Shown here piece after piece: positions 9,483-18,610 of a DNA stretch of 64,000 nucleotides. The translations under genes were made by a program, and so were the position numbers. This stretch comes from Cellvibrio sp. KY-YJ-3. GTDB lineage: Bacteria > Pseudomonadota > Gammaproteobacteria > Pseudomonadales > Cellvibrionaceae. Position 1 is the stretch's first letter. Each line of letters begins with the position of its first letter. The DNA is taken from positions 682,001-746,000 of the forward strand of contig NZ_CP031727.1 in NCBI RefSeq assembly GCF_008806955.1, in the 5' to 3' direction. The notes beneath the pieces are model-generated. The model had not been told where the DNA came from, ran no database searches, and was given only the letters and a program-made list of their open reading frames with translations.

Positions 9483-10370
9483 ATGTCGTTGTGGATTGAT
9501 GATCAAAATGCACTAGAAAAAATCAGTAAATTAGATGCTGAAGACTATATTAAGCAGGCGTTGCTTGACCTACATAATGATGGAATTGCAGTTTTGAGAG
9601 GTATTCACTCTGCTGACGAGTGCACGGCAGTAGTAGATGATTACTTAAAGTGGTCAGCTCAAAAGGCCGATTATGTATCTCAGAATCTTGATGAGCTAGG
9701 ACGCCCCAAGCGTCTGGTGAATTTTCAAATGGTCTCTGCTAATGCAATGAAAATTGGCGCGTCAGAAAAGATACACAAAATATTAGATATTTTATTTGAT
9801 AAGAAATCATCTTTTTACACATCCCTTACATTCAAATATGGAACTCAACAGCCAGTACATAGAGACACTCCTCATTTCGCGACCTGGCCAGGCTCTCAAT
9901 TTGTTGGCGTTTGGACTGCATTAGAAGACGTTGATAAGAACGCTGGCCCACTCTTTTATCACAAAGGCGGACATAGGTTAGTTATAGACTCAGAAAAGAA
10001 ATTTTTGTCTGAAGCTATCGCTAGAGAACCTAATGCAACGCAAAAAGATCAATTAAGGTTAGCGTTAGACTTGTACAACGGAGAAGTAATCAGAAAAGCG
10101 ACAGCTTTTGTAGAACCTACAACCTTGATGCTCAATAAGGGCGATGTCGTGATATGGCATCCTCAAATGCCTCACGGTGGAACGGTAGCGGGAGATCCTA
10201 TGCGGAGTCGCTGGAGTATAGTTTGCCACTGCGCGCCGGAGTCCGTCCAAGTATTTCAGCATGATATGTTTTTCTTACACGAGGGCCCTAATCCCCCAGC
10301 AAATCGCTATGGATTTATAAACCATGAGAATAGGAAAGTTGCCCTATCAGGTGATGTAAGCTTCATGTGA
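9483..10370 (+). CDS. Phytanoyl-CoA dioxygenase (PhyH)-family Fe(II)/2-oxoglutarate oxygenase
   Basis: About 295 residues of the PhyH fold. The facial triad is visible as H-x-D in PVHRDTPHF, with a distal histidine in HPQMPHGGTVAGDP, followed by the arginine region RSRWSIVCHC expected to bind 2-oxoglutarate. PhyH relatives hydroxylate lipids, small metabolites or sugar-linked groups. In this glycan operon the substrate could be a sugar or its acyl decoration, which is inference only. An ATG at 9444 overlaps the previous stop (ATGA) but lacks a Shine-Dalgarno. The ATG at 9483 has GGAG six bases upstream and is preferred, though the longer form is possible. It is the last gene before a 319-bp gap. 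Confidence 0.82.
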   Translation: MSLWIDDQNALEKISKLDAEDYIKQALLDLHNDGIAVLRGIHSADECTAVVDDYLKWSAQKADYVSQNLDELGRPKRLVNFQMVSANAMKIGASEKIHKILDILFDKKSSFYTSLTFKYGTQQPVHRDTPHFATWPGSQFVGVWTALEDVDKNAGPLFYHKGGHRLVIDSEKKFLSEAIAREPNATQKDQLRLALDLYNGEVIRKATAFVEPTTLMLNKGDVVIWHPQMPHGGTVAGDPMRSRWSIVCHCAPESVQVFQHDMFFLHEGPNPPANRYGFINHENRKVALSGDVSFM

Positions 10371-10689
10371 TCTATTTTCTACATACGGCGGCCGACACCC
10401 GCCATATGTAGTTACGAATGAAAGCAAACATCAACAATCGAAAATTTCAACATTGCTTAACCCTCTTCAGCTTACGGAATCTTCAGACCTGATTTATTGG
10501 CCGGAGTAAGCGATCATATATTCAGCTTTTCCGAGCACCAGAATTACTTGATGTTCCACTTACGAAAAAAATCACTACTTATATCAAGCACACACAGCAA
10601 GCGATTAGGCGCATCTGCGTCATATAGTAGTACAAAAATGCTATTACTCCTCATTAGAGATCATATGCCACTACAAATCCGACCATCCT
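10371..10689. other. 319-bp AT-rich intergenic region with a hairpin
   Basis: No convincing gene is present; a 66-codon frame opening at 10497 has no ribosome-binding site and no protein-like pattern. A 13-bp inverted repeat with one mismatch lies at 10379-10391 and 10399-10411, nine bases after the PhyH-gene stop. It lacks a following T-tract, so it may be a 3'-end stabiliser or a factor-dependent terminator. The rest presumably contains the leader of the acyltransferase gene. Confidence 0.45.
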
Positions 10690-12699
10690 ATGAATGACAT
10701 CCGCTCTCACTTAAAGTACAGACCAGACATTGATGGTCTCCGCGCAATTGCCATTTTGGCTGTTGTGATATTTCATGCCTTCCCCAGCTTGATCCCTGGC
10801 GGTTTTATTGGGGTTGATGTTTTTTTTGTTATTTCAGGGTTTTTAATATCAAGTATTATTTTTTCTAACTTTAAGAATGATAAATTTTCGTTTCTTGATT
10901 TTTACAAAAAGCGTATCAAGCGCATTTTTCCAGCATTATTATTAGTTCTTCTAACATCCTTTACAATTGGATACTTTGTCTTACTGCCTGATGAATTTAA
11001 GCAATTAGGAAAACATATAGCAGCTGGTGCATTTTTTTCTCAAAATTTTATTTTGTGGCAAGAAGCGGGTTATTTTGATACAGCTTCAGAAACTAAACCC
11101 TTGATGCATTTATGGTCACTGGCGATAGAGGAGCAATACTATTTGCTTTACCCAGTACTGATTGCGTTTTTATGGAAAGCCAAAAAAAATATACCGCTCA
11201 CCTTAGTCGTACTCTCTATAGCTTCGTTTATATCATGCGTGTTCTTCACATATAAGAACTCATCTATGGCATTCTTTATTCCTATAACACGCATATGGGA
11301 ACTTTTAGCCGGCTCTCTTTTAGCCTACGGTAATATTTTTTATTCAAACAAAGCAAATGATTGGCCATATAAAAACACCTACTATAAAAATGCAGTTTCT
11401 ATAGCAGGTCTTGTTCTGATAATTATTGCTGCCTTCACAATAGACAAAAGTTTGCCTTTCCCAGGTTGGCTATCACTTTTACCAGTGCTTGGTGCAGTTC
11501 TCTTGATCCACGCAGGAAATGATGCGGTTATTAACAGAGCAGTATTATCTAATCGGCTAATGATTTTTATCGGGCTAATTAGCTACCCACTTTATTTATG
11601 GCATTGGCCGTTATTATCATTCCTTCAAATTGTAAAGTCCGGAAATGAGCCTGTATCTTATCGAGTGATTGCAGTTTTGGTTTCTGTTTTTTTAGCTTGG
11701 GGGACTTATCGTATATTTGAGAACCCAATCAGGTTTAGATTCAAATCCAAGTTGGTAGCTCCTTATCTTGCAATTTCCTTAACAGCTATCGCCGGAGCGG
11801 GGCTATATATATTCATGCAAAATGGACTTCAATCAAGAGAAGCTGTCAAAGCAAACACCATTATTACCACAGGCCAAATAAGTGGCGATCTCGGATTTTT
11901 AACAAAAGGCTGTGGTGTGGCTCCTGAGGATGAGGGCAAATTTGGGGACTGCATGAGAGATAGCAGAAGCACTCCTAGTTTTTTGTTGTTAGGAGATAGT
12001 AAAGCCTCCGCTCTATCAGCCGGAATATTCCTAAAATCATCAAAAGAAAAATCGTGGAAATTTATAGGAGGTAATGGACCAAATGGCGCCCCTATAATGG
12101 TTTTAAGTAACAATCAATTATACGAGCAATATCAAACACTATCGAAAATAGCACTTGAAGTTGTTACAAATGATAATGATATTAAAGTTGTCGTACTTAC
12201 TGTCGCAACACGCGCCTTATTTCAGCTTAAAACTGATTATACGATTGAAGATCTACCGGAAAATCCAAATTTTGATGTTGCATACGCAGGACTAAAGAAT
12301 GCAATAAGTAAAATGATTGACGCAGGAAAGAAAGTTGTACTCGTGGTTGACAACCCTAGCTTAAAAGATCCTAAACAATGCATAACTCGAAAAACAGCTT
12401 TCATATTGCTTGATAATTTTCTATCGCTGGATAACACATATCAATGCCACATATCATATGAAAGCCACTTGAAAACCTCTGAAAAATACAGAAAATTGCT
12501 TGAAAGTATCAGAGAGCTTAATCCAGAAATGATCTATATTTATGATCCTCTTCATTTACTCTGTGACATTCAACAAAATAAATGTACAACGGTACTGAAT
12601 GGAAAACTGCTATATGGCTACTCTGATCATATATCTCCGTACACGAGCATGCTTATTGCCGAAGAGTTAGTTCCATTTGTTGAAAAAATAGCTAAATAG
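10690..12699 (+). CDS. OafA/YrhL-type acyltransferase with C-terminal SGNH domain
   Basis: A 669-residue protein typical of O-antigen/peptidoglycan O-acyltransferases. Residues about 8-370 form the acyltransferase-3 membrane domain: YRPDIDGLRAIAILAVVIFH at the N-terminus carries the conserved histidine, followed by FFVISGFLI and LMHLWSLAIEEQYY. The C-terminal periplasmic part (about 410-669) is an SGNH-hydrolase-like domain with block-I LLGDSKASA and the Asp-His pair in YSDHISPY. It would acetylate a sugar of the lipid-linked or exported glycan. The start ATG at 10690 has no obvious Shine-Dalgarno. It is the last plus-strand gene of the AT-rich block and is followed by a strong hairpin terminator. 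Confidence 0.92.
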   Translation: MNDIRSHLKYRPDIDGLRAIAILAVVIFHAFPSLIPGGFIGVDVFFVISGFLISSIIFSNFKNDKFSFLDFYKKRIKRIFPALLLVLLTSFTIGYFVLLPDEFKQLGKHIAAGAFFSQNFILWQEAGYFDTASETKPLMHLWSLAIEEQYYLLYPVLIAFLWKAKKNIPLTLVVLSIASFISCVFFTYKNSSMAFFIPITRIWELLAGSLLAYGNIFYSNKANDWPYKNTYYKNAVSIAGLVLIIIAAFTIDKSLPFPGWLSLLPVLGAVLLIHAGNDAVINRAVLSNRLMIFIGLISYPLYLWHWPLLSFLQIVKSGNEPVSYRVIAVLVSVFLAWGTYRIFENPIRFRFKSKLVAPYLAISLTAIAGAGLYIFMQNGLQSREAVKANTIITTGQISGDLGFLTKGCGVAPEDEGKFGDCMRDSRSTPSFLLLGDSKASALSAGIFLKSSKEKSWKFIGGNGPNGAPIMVLSNNQLYEQYQTLSKIALEVVTNDNDIKVVVLTVATRALFQLKTDYTIEDLPENPNFDVAYAGLKNAISKMIDAGKKVVLVVDNPSLKDPKQCITRKTAFILLDNFLSLDNTYQCHISYESHLKTSEKYRKLLESIRELNPEMIYIYDPLHLLCDIQQNKCTTVLNGKLLYGYSDHISPYTSMLIAEELVPFVEKIAK

Positions 12700-12720
12700 C
12701 TGCCGAAAAAACAAGAAAAA

Positions 12721-12767
12721 TTATTTTTCCACCAAAAGAAAGGATTTCGATTGGTGGAAAAAATAAC
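12721..12767. terminator. Bidirectional intrinsic terminator after the acyltransferase gene
   Basis: A 15-bp stem (12721-12735 with 12751-12766, one extra A in the right arm) carries T-rich and A-rich ends on both sides. It can therefore work for the plus-strand operon and, on the other strand, for the minus-strand operon that ends at cysC. The loop is 15 bases. Confidence 0.7.
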
Positions 12768-12834
12768 ATTTATAGACTTGACCTTAGGCAACAATATCTT
12801 TCGTCTCGCCTTAATTTTGATGTGAAAGCAGAAT

Positions 12835-13032
12835 TTAGTATTGAATATGCGTTGTTATATCTGAATGTAATTTTTCGCCAAGATACAATCTAACCAGCTC
12901 ACGAAGATAACGCTTAAGATATTGATATTCCATATTCAACCTCAAGAATTTATAGGCTACAGTGTCTAATAAAAGTTTGGAAAACCTCTGTCTAAAAACA
13001 TGTGTAAAAAATCCTATTTCAGGTAAATAAGC
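12835..13032 (-). pseudogene. Possible 3' remnant of a gene downstream of cysC
   Basis: On the minus strand a 65-codon open frame runs between stops at 13033-13035 and 12835-12837. It has a protein-like, amphipathic basic composition (for example FFTHVFRQRFSKLLLD and EYQYLKRYLRELVRLYLGEK). Its only ATG is mid-frame at 12933. It lies directly downstream of cysC on the same strand and fills most of an otherwise unexplained 365-bp gap. It may be the C-terminal stump of a deleted gene, or chance. No family is recognised. Confidence 0.25.
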
Positions 13033-13064
13033 TCAATCTCTTTTTAGTATTACGAAAATATTTA

Positions 13065-13643
13065 TTACTCTTCAATAATCATACTAATAGATTGGTTAAG
13101 ACTTAGATTATTTGTATCTATGACAAAATCAGGACTGAGAGGGACCTCGTAAGGAGATGATACGCCTGTAAAGTGTGGGAGTTGTCCAGAGCGTGCCTTC
13201 TGATAAAGACCTTTTGGATCCCTACTTTCGCAAACCGCCAGCGAGGTACTCAAGTATATTTCACAGTAATTACTCTCTCCAATTATCTGTTTAGCCATAT
13301 GGCGATCAGCATTAAAGGGGGTAATAAATGCGGTGATGACAATTAGTCCTGCATCATTCATTAATCGACTAACTTCTGCAATACGACGTATATTTTCAGA
13401 CCGATCTTCAGATGAAAAACCTAAGTTTTTATTTAATCCATAACGAATGTTATCGCCGTCAAGCACGTAACAAAGCTTACCTTGATTAAACAAGGTTTCT
13501 TCCAAGCCATAAGCTAATGTGCTCTTCCCTGAACCGCTTAATCCTGTTATCCAATATGTGATCGCTTTTTGCTTGAGCAGACCTTCCCTTAGTTCCTTAT
13601 CAATAGAACCTGATGTTTTCGTTAGATTTGATATAGTATTCAT
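13065..13643 (-). CDS. cysC: Adenylylsulfate (APS) kinase
   Basis: A 192-residue kinase that phosphorylates APS with ATP to give PAPS, the universal sulfuryl donor. The P-loop is GLSGSGKST (about residues 34-42). The DGDNIRYGLNKNLGFS segment with RSENIRR forms the APS site, and the lid region FTGVSSPYEVP is present. The length matches stand-alone CysC. No sulfate permease, ATP sulfurylase or PAPS reductase is nearby. The gene sits six bases after a GT2 gene in the polysaccharide operon, so its PAPS may serve sulfation of the surface glycan rather than cysteine synthesis. That role is inferred. No clear Shine-Dalgarno precedes ATG 13643. Confidence 0.95.
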   Translation of the reverse strand: MNTISNLTKTSGSIDKELREGLLKQKAITYWITGLSGSGKSTLAYGLEETLFNQGKLCYVLDGDNIRYGLNKNLGFSSEDRSENIRRIAEVSRLMNDAGLIVITAFITPFNADRHMAKQIIGESNYCEIYLSTSLAVCESRDPKGLYQKARSGQLPHFTGVSSPYEVPLSPDFVIDTNNLSLNQSISMIIEE

Positions 13644-13649
13644 AACAGG

Positions 13650-14606
13650 TCATTTTTTAATATTAATTGACGATAAAAGCTTAATTGATGAAACTCTTCT
13701 TTCGCTTTGAATTTTTTTGCGTTGCTTTAATATTTCACCTAGTTTGCTTAAAGCATCAAACTTCGCTTTAAGGATTATCTTCCCCCGTCCTTTTAATAAA
13801 AAAAATAATATGGCGAAAAAATTTGCCGCCAAATGGAGTGGAAGAGAAAGCAAAAGCAATAAAAAAGGCATATTGCGTAGGTAAACCCAGATTAGATTTC
13901 GATGCCCATGGTAAATCGCAAAGTCACTATCTTGCCCACCCGAGGTCATAGAGCCTATATGACTCACTCTAGCCGAGGGTGCATACCAGCTTGTATAGCC
14001 CCGTGCTCTGAGACGAAAACCGAGATCAACATCCTCACAATAACAAAAGAATGACTCTTCGAATCCACCCACTTCAACCAATGCATCAAGTCGATACAGT
14101 GCTGCAGCAGCACAAGGAGAGAAAATTTCTCTCTCGAGTAGATCGTTATCAGTAATCAATTCACCATGCTTTTTTCGCCACATATAGCCACTGATGTGAT
14201 AACAATCACCTATACCATCCACTATGCCGGGGAAACCGTGCATCAACTGTAGAGAACCGATTGATGCCGCGCTAGGATGTGAGGTCATCGCTGCCAATAA
14301 ACTTTCGAGCCATTGTGGCTCGGGAAAAGCATCTGGATTTAACAACGCAACATAAGGAGTAGTAATTTTTTTTAACGCGATGTTATTCCCTCTCGCAAAA
14401 CCCTCATTTTTATTTAATGCAATTATCTCTATGCGATCCATACCTATTACGGAGGCCAAACTATTATCCGTGCTTGCATTATCTACTACATAGATAACCT
14501 CCGGCGTTAAGGTTTGCTTTAGAAGGTGCTGAACACATTTTTTCAGTACCGTTCCTGCGTTCCAGTTAACGATTATCACGCTAATTGGTATTGTCGTATT
14601 TTGCAT
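13650..14606 (-). CDS. GT2-family glycosyltransferase (rhamnosyltransferase-like)
   Basis: A 318-residue GT2 protein. The N-terminal SVIIVNWNAG and VVDNASTDNS form the nucleotide-sugar site. ALLNPDAFPEPQW supplies the metal-binding aspartate, and FFCYCEDVDLGFRLRARGY is the hallmark of the rhamnosyltransferase/WcaA-like subgroup. A hydrophobic stretch at about residues 250-275 suggests peripheral membrane anchoring. It is transcribed with cysC (six-base gap) and follows another GT2 gene. It probably adds one residue to the lipid-linked repeat unit; sugar identity is unknown. Confidence 0.85.
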   Translation of the reverse strand: MQNTTIPISVIIVNWNAGTVLKKCVQHLLKQTLTPEVIYVVDNASTDNSLASVIGMDRIEIIALNKNEGFARGNNIALKKITTPYVALLNPDAFPEPQWLESLLAAMTSHPSAASIGSLQLMHGFPGIVDGIGDCYHISGYMWRKKHGELITDNDLLEREIFSPCAAAALYRLDALVEVGGFEESFFCYCEDVDLGFRLRARGYTSWYAPSARVSHIGSMTSGGQDSDFAIYHGHRNLIWVYLRNMPFLLLLLSLPLHLAANFFAILFFLLKGRGKIILKAKFDALSKLGEILKQRKKIQSERRVSSIKLLSSINIKK

Positions 14607-14648
14607 TTTTAACCTTATAGCGGCGGACTTATTTGACTTGAAGATATA

Positions 14649-15494
14649 TCAAAAATGGGATTTACATTTATATTTAAAAAATGAACCGGAAAAATACTTT
14701 ATATGTTTTATCCCCTTTTTAAATGCGCCACCACCAAAATGAACGATACGCAATTCAGGGTGGTGTACTACCCGACTGATTGTCGCTATACGACGGCTTA
14801 GATTAAAATCCTCAAAGTACATAAAAAAATCGGGATCAAAGCCGCCAATTTGTTGCGCAATAGATGTTCGCAGGAACATGTAGCAACCACTGGCCAACTC
14901 TATTTCAACAGGTACTTGCGTGGGAATAATGTCACGATATTCGTAGCGATAAAGTTTTTGTGCCATGAGTTTGCGCATAAATTCCAAGGAAAAAGCGCGC
15001 GCCAATAACACCAATAGTGAGGGTTTGCGCTTGGCAAGGTACTGCCGCTCACCGAACTCATCTACCGCATCCGGTGCCAGCAAACCCACCTGCGGATGTT
15101 GATTCATATAATCCAGTGCAAGGCTGATATTATTTTCAGCCAAGAGCACATCCGGATTAAGTACTAAATGATAGTGACTGGTGGTTTGCAGCAATGCGAG
15201 GTTGTTGCCGCTGCCATAACCAAGGTTTCCATGCCCCGTTAACAACGTGATTTTTTCAAAGTGAGCATAAAATGCAGACTGAATAGCACAGAGCGCGCGA
15301 TAGTTTTTTTCATCGGGCCCGTTGTCTATTAAGTACAAATGGCTGACAGCCAAACGGCCTTGTGCCCTTGCATAGGCGCAAGCACAGGCAAGTGATTCTA
15401 TTGTTGCGTTAAATGTACTGTTGTGAAGATTGTAGGTCACGCAAGAAATACTGAGTGATGCGGGCTCAGTTGCAGTGGAATCAGAAAGCGCCAC
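14649..15494 (-). CDS. GT2-family glycosyltransferase
   Basis: A 281-residue GT2 enzyme with ISCVTYNLHN at the N-terminus, YLIDNGPDEKN and GNLGYGSGNNLAL for donor binding, and LVLNPDVLL for the metal site. FFMYFEDFNLSRRI matches the acidic motif of rhamnosyl/fucosyltransferase-like GT2 proteins. Translation appears to start at GTG 15494, because GGAG six bases upstream overlaps the stop of the preceding dehydratase gene and couples the two. It probably acts cytoplasmically in repeat-unit assembly. The C-terminal tail is basic. Donor sugar unknown. Confidence 0.85.
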   Translation of the reverse strand: MALSDSTATEPASLSISCVTYNLHNSTFNATIESLACACAYARAQGRLAVSHLYLIDNGPDEKNYRALCAIQSAFYAHFEKITLLTGHGNLGYGSGNNLALLQTTSHYHLVLNPDVLLAENNISLALDYMNQHPQVGLLAPDAVDEFGERQYLAKRKPSLLVLLARAFSLEFMRKLMAQKLYRYEYRDIIPTQVPVEIELASGCYMFLRTSIAQQIGGFDPDFFMYFEDFNLSRRIATISRVVHHPELRIVHFGGGAFKKGIKHIKYFSGSFFKYKCKSHF

Positions 15495-15497
15495 AAT

Positions 15498-17453
15498 TTA
15501 CTCCGAAATGGCTTTTTTGTCGGCCAACCCAGAAATTAGCAATAGCTTTGCATTTTCTTTGCGGGTTCTATGCATAAAATCGCTAATTTCATAGAGCGGA
15601 TCAAAATCAGCTTCAGAGTCCACGATCAAACTGAACAATTCCTGATAGCGATAATTTTCACAAAACCCTTTGGCTTGGTTAACTAAAGCTTCCAAGTCAG
15701 CGGCTGCCATTTTCTTTTCCTGGGCACGCATGATCCTCGGGTGAATAGTGCCTTCACAGTTGTCGCCACAAAGCAATTCTTCATACAACTTTTCCCCAGC
15801 GCGCAGACCAGTGAATTGGATTTCAATATCACCATTGGGGTTGTTTTCATCTCTGATGCTATAACCAGAGAGCAATGCCATTTCACGGGCGAGATCCAGA
15901 ATTTTTACCGGTTCGCCCATATCCAACACAAATACATCGCCACCCTGTGCGATGGAGGCTGATTGAATAACCAACTGCGCTGCTTCACTGATAGTCATGA
16001 AGTAGCGCACTATGTCTTTATGGGTAACGGTGATGGGGCCACCCTTATTGATTTGCTCGCGAAAACGCGGCACTACGGAGCCGGAAGAGTCCAGTACATT
16101 GCCAAAGCGCACCATACTGAAAATAGTTTTGGACGGCCGAGAGGCGAGATCCTGCAGCACCAATTCAGCAAGACGCTTTGAGGCCCCCATGATGTTGGTG
16201 GGGCGTACCGCTTTATCGGTAGAGATTAATACGAAATTTTTAACATTGTTGCGCAGAGCGGCTTCGGCGGTGTTTTTTGTACCAAACAGGTTATTTTTAA
16301 CACCTTCAATAATATTCTGCTCAACCATGGGGACATGTTTATAAGCAGCGGCGTGGTAAACACTGTGCACGTCAAATTGACGCATCACCATATCCAGCAG
16401 CGGAAAGTTTTGCACGGATCCCAATAAAGAAACCAGTTCCACTTGCGGTAATACACCGGCCTGCAGTGCGTTCAATTCTTTTTCAATGCGGTAGAGGTTG
16501 AACTCATTTTGTTCAAACAACACAATTTTGAGTGGCTTGAGTTTGATCAGTTGTCTACAGAGTTCGGAGCCAATCGAACCACCGGCACCAGTCACCATCA
16601 CCGTTTTACCCGTGGTATTTTTGCTCATCAATACAGGGTTTGGTTCAACTGGGTCACGACCCAGCAGATCTTCAATCTGAATATTGCGCAACTCATTAAT
16701 GCGCGCCACACCTTTGACTATGTCTGTCACCGGCGGAATAGTCTGCACCTGCACCAACAGCGGTTCGAGGTAGCGAATGATTCGTACTCGCTCCTGACGG
16801 TTGATATTACCCAAGGCCAGCAAAATACGGGTTACCGAGTACTGCTCAATCAGGGCAGCCAACTTGTGCGGGGGGTATACCGCCAACCCGCTGAGCACAC
16901 TGCCATGTAGCCTTTTTTCATCATCTACAAATGCAACCGGATTAAACTCACCACTCAAGCGCAATTGGTTGGCCAGGTTATTGCCCGTTTCACCGGCACC
17001 GTAAATAACCACATTGATATTACCTCTCGGGGTAACCATTTTAACCACATTGCGAAATACCAACCGCGGTAATCCAATCAAAATCAGCGTGGTAAATACA
17101 TAAATGATGGGAACAGAGCGCGGCAAAAATGCCTGGAAAAAGAAGGCACTGAGCGTCATTGCAAGGCTTGAAATAAGAATTCCGGTAAAAATGGTCACCA
17201 TAGCGTGCTGGGTCATGTAGCGCAGAATGGCGCGGTACAACCCCATGCGAACAAAGGTGAAAATAGAAATAGCCAAAGTGAAAGCAAGACACAACAAAAG
17301 TGGTTGGTCGATGTTAATCCCTAAACTACCCAAGCGCAGGGCATAGGCAAGATAAAACGATCCAATTATAGCCAGCGCGTCATAAGCGATTGAAATTAAT
17401 CGTTTTATTGGGCGGGGTGCACTAAGAAATTTGAGAATCAGCGAAGTTTTCAT
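15498..17453 (-). CDS. WbpM/CapD/FlaA1-type membrane nucleotide-sugar 4,6-dehydratase
   Basis: The 651-residue protein has the WbpM/PglF architecture: four N-terminal membrane segments (about residues 15-140), a first Rossmann domain (VIYGAGETGNNLANQL, about 148-163) and a second SDR domain starting VMVTGAGGSIGSELCRQL (about 285-302). The catalytic region has a TDKA motif and, unusually, no obvious YxxxK tyrosine (MGASKR occupies that position), as is typical of the long WbpM-type enzymes. These convert UDP-GlcNAc to the 4-keto-6-deoxy intermediate used for QuiNAc, FucNAc or bacillosamine-type sugars. AAGGA precedes ATG 17453. Together with the next epimerase it probably makes the first sugar of the O-antigen unit. 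Confidence 0.9.
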   Translation of the reverse strand: MKTSLILKFLSAPRPIKRLISIAYDALAIIGSFYLAYALRLGSLGINIDQPLLLCLAFTLAISIFTFVRMGLYRAILRYMTQHAMVTIFTGILISSLAMTLSAFFFQAFLPRSVPIIYVFTTLILIGLPRLVFRNVVKMVTPRGNINVVIYGAGETGNNLANQLRLSGEFNPVAFVDDEKRLHGSVLSGLAVYPPHKLAALIEQYSVTRILLALGNINRQERVRIIRYLEPLLVQVQTIPPVTDIVKGVARINELRNIQIEDLLGRDPVEPNPVLMSKNTTGKTVMVTGAGGSIGSELCRQLIKLKPLKIVLFEQNEFNLYRIEKELNALQAGVLPQVELVSLLGSVQNFPLLDMVMRQFDVHSVYHAAAYKHVPMVEQNIIEGVKNNLFGTKNTAEAALRNNVKNFVLISTDKAVRPTNIMGASKRLAELVLQDLASRPSKTIFSMVRFGNVLDSSGSVVPRFREQINKGGPITVTHKDIVRYFMTISEAAQLVIQSASIAQGGDVFVLDMGEPVKILDLAREMALLSGYSIRDENNPNGDIEIQFTGLRAGEKLYEELLCGDNCEGTIHPRIMRAQEKKMAAADLEALVNQAKGFCENYRYQELFSLIVDSEADFDPLYEISDFMHRTRKENAKLLLISGLADKKAISE

Positions 17454-17565
17454 TAGTTCCTTCAGGCCTAAATCTATCCGGCTTGGATGGTATCAAGTGC
17501 ATGCGCGCTTTAACAGTTTTAACCAGTAACAATTTGTTAGCGCTTCAGCAGTTTTTAACCCATTT

Positions 17566-18456
17566 TCAGGGTTTTGGTCGCCAGCCAAGTCGAGCGCACG
17601 TAGGTTGAATGTCCACTTCCAGATCGCCCGATAATTTATCCAGCTTTGCCCCTAGGCCAGGGCAGAGTGCGAGTACCGCAAGCAGCCACCTTGGGCAGTG
17701 AATCAATCTGGGCCGCGACTCCAGGCCAGAGGTGATCAGGCGGATAATATCGGCAGTACTGCGTGCCTGACCATCGCTCACCAACAAGGTCTGCCCTGCA
17801 GCCTCAGGATGAACAAGCGCGAGCGCAATAAGGCTGCACAAATTATCCAGTGACACCAGATCGCGGCGATTATTCAATCCGGCAAACGGCAGAGGCACCC
17901 CCATAGTCACCAAGCGCTGCAATAAAGCGAGATTACCCTTCATGACCCCACCCCATATAAGTGGCGGCCGGATGATTACGAGTTCAGTTGTGGTGCCATC
18001 CAACAGTTGATGTAATGCCTGCTCTGCCGCCCACTTGGAGCGACCGTAGATATCTTGTGGCGCAGCTGGGGAGTCAAAGCGATAAGGCGTGCCAAACGTA
18101 GCCTCACCGTTAACCTTGATACTGCTGATATAGATAAACCGTCGCACCCCGCGTGCTAAAGCAAGAGTGGCAAGTCTTCGCGTCTGCTCAAAGTTCACGG
18201 TCATATAAAGCGCTTCGGTTGCCGCATCGCTACGACCAGCTTGATGGGCCAGCGCCGCCAAATGGATTATGCCCTCCTGCCCCTGCAAACATGCGCGCAC
18301 TTGCTCCTCCTGCTGCCAGTGTAGTATCTGATTAGAGGTGCCCTCCAGTTCAAACGGTGCGCGAGTCAACGTGGTAACTGCATGACCTTGGGCCACTAAC
18401 AAAGGGCATAGAGCACGCCCCAGATAACCATTAGCGCCAGTCACAACCAACCGCAT
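17566..18456 (-). CDS. NAD-dependent epimerase/dehydratase (WbpV/GalE-like SDR)
   Basis: This extended-SDR protein starts at ATG 18456 (296 residues). The Rossmann motif TGANGYLGRAL begins at residue 6, which is the canonical position, so the longer 336-codon frame is rejected. HLAALAHQAGR, the catalytic YGRSKWAAEQ (Tyr-x-x-x-Lys) and SSIKVNGE are visible. By analogy with Pseudomonas O-antigen loci, such an enzyme next to a WbpM-type dehydratase reduces the 4-keto sugar to UDP-D-QuiNAc or FucNAc. The exact product is inferred. The gap to the dehydratase gene is about 110 bp without an obvious terminator. The start is preceded by TGTGGATG rather than a classical Shine-Dalgarno. Confidence 0.82.
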   Translation of the reverse strand: MRLVVTGANGYLGRALCPLLVAQGHAVTTLTRAPFELEGTSNQILHWQQEEQVRACLQGQEGIIHLAALAHQAGRSDAATEALYMTVNFEQTRRLATLALARGVRRFIYISSIKVNGEATFGTPYRFDSPAAPQDIYGRSKWAAEQALHQLLDGTTTELVIIRPPLIWGGVMKGNLALLQRLVTMGVPLPFAGLNNRRDLVSLDNLCSLIALALVHPEAAGQTLLVSDGQARSTADIIRLITSGLESRPRLIHCPRWLLAVLALCPGLGAKLDKLSGDLEVDIQPTCARLGWRPKP

Positions 18457-18610
18457 AGAAAAACATCCACAAATGTTTACAAGATTGAGAATTAAAGACG
18501 CACTAATAACGACCAACCGCGCCAATACTGCTAACCTTAGAGCGGCGATAAAAACAAAAGCAGCGCCAATAGGCAAGGTAATTCTCTACTCTAAATGATT
18601 ATGCCAATCC

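Noticed and set aside
10497-10697. 66-codon frame before the acyltransferase gene
   Set aside because: It starts at TTG without a ribosome-binding site and shows no protein-like pattern; it overlaps the real start at 10690.
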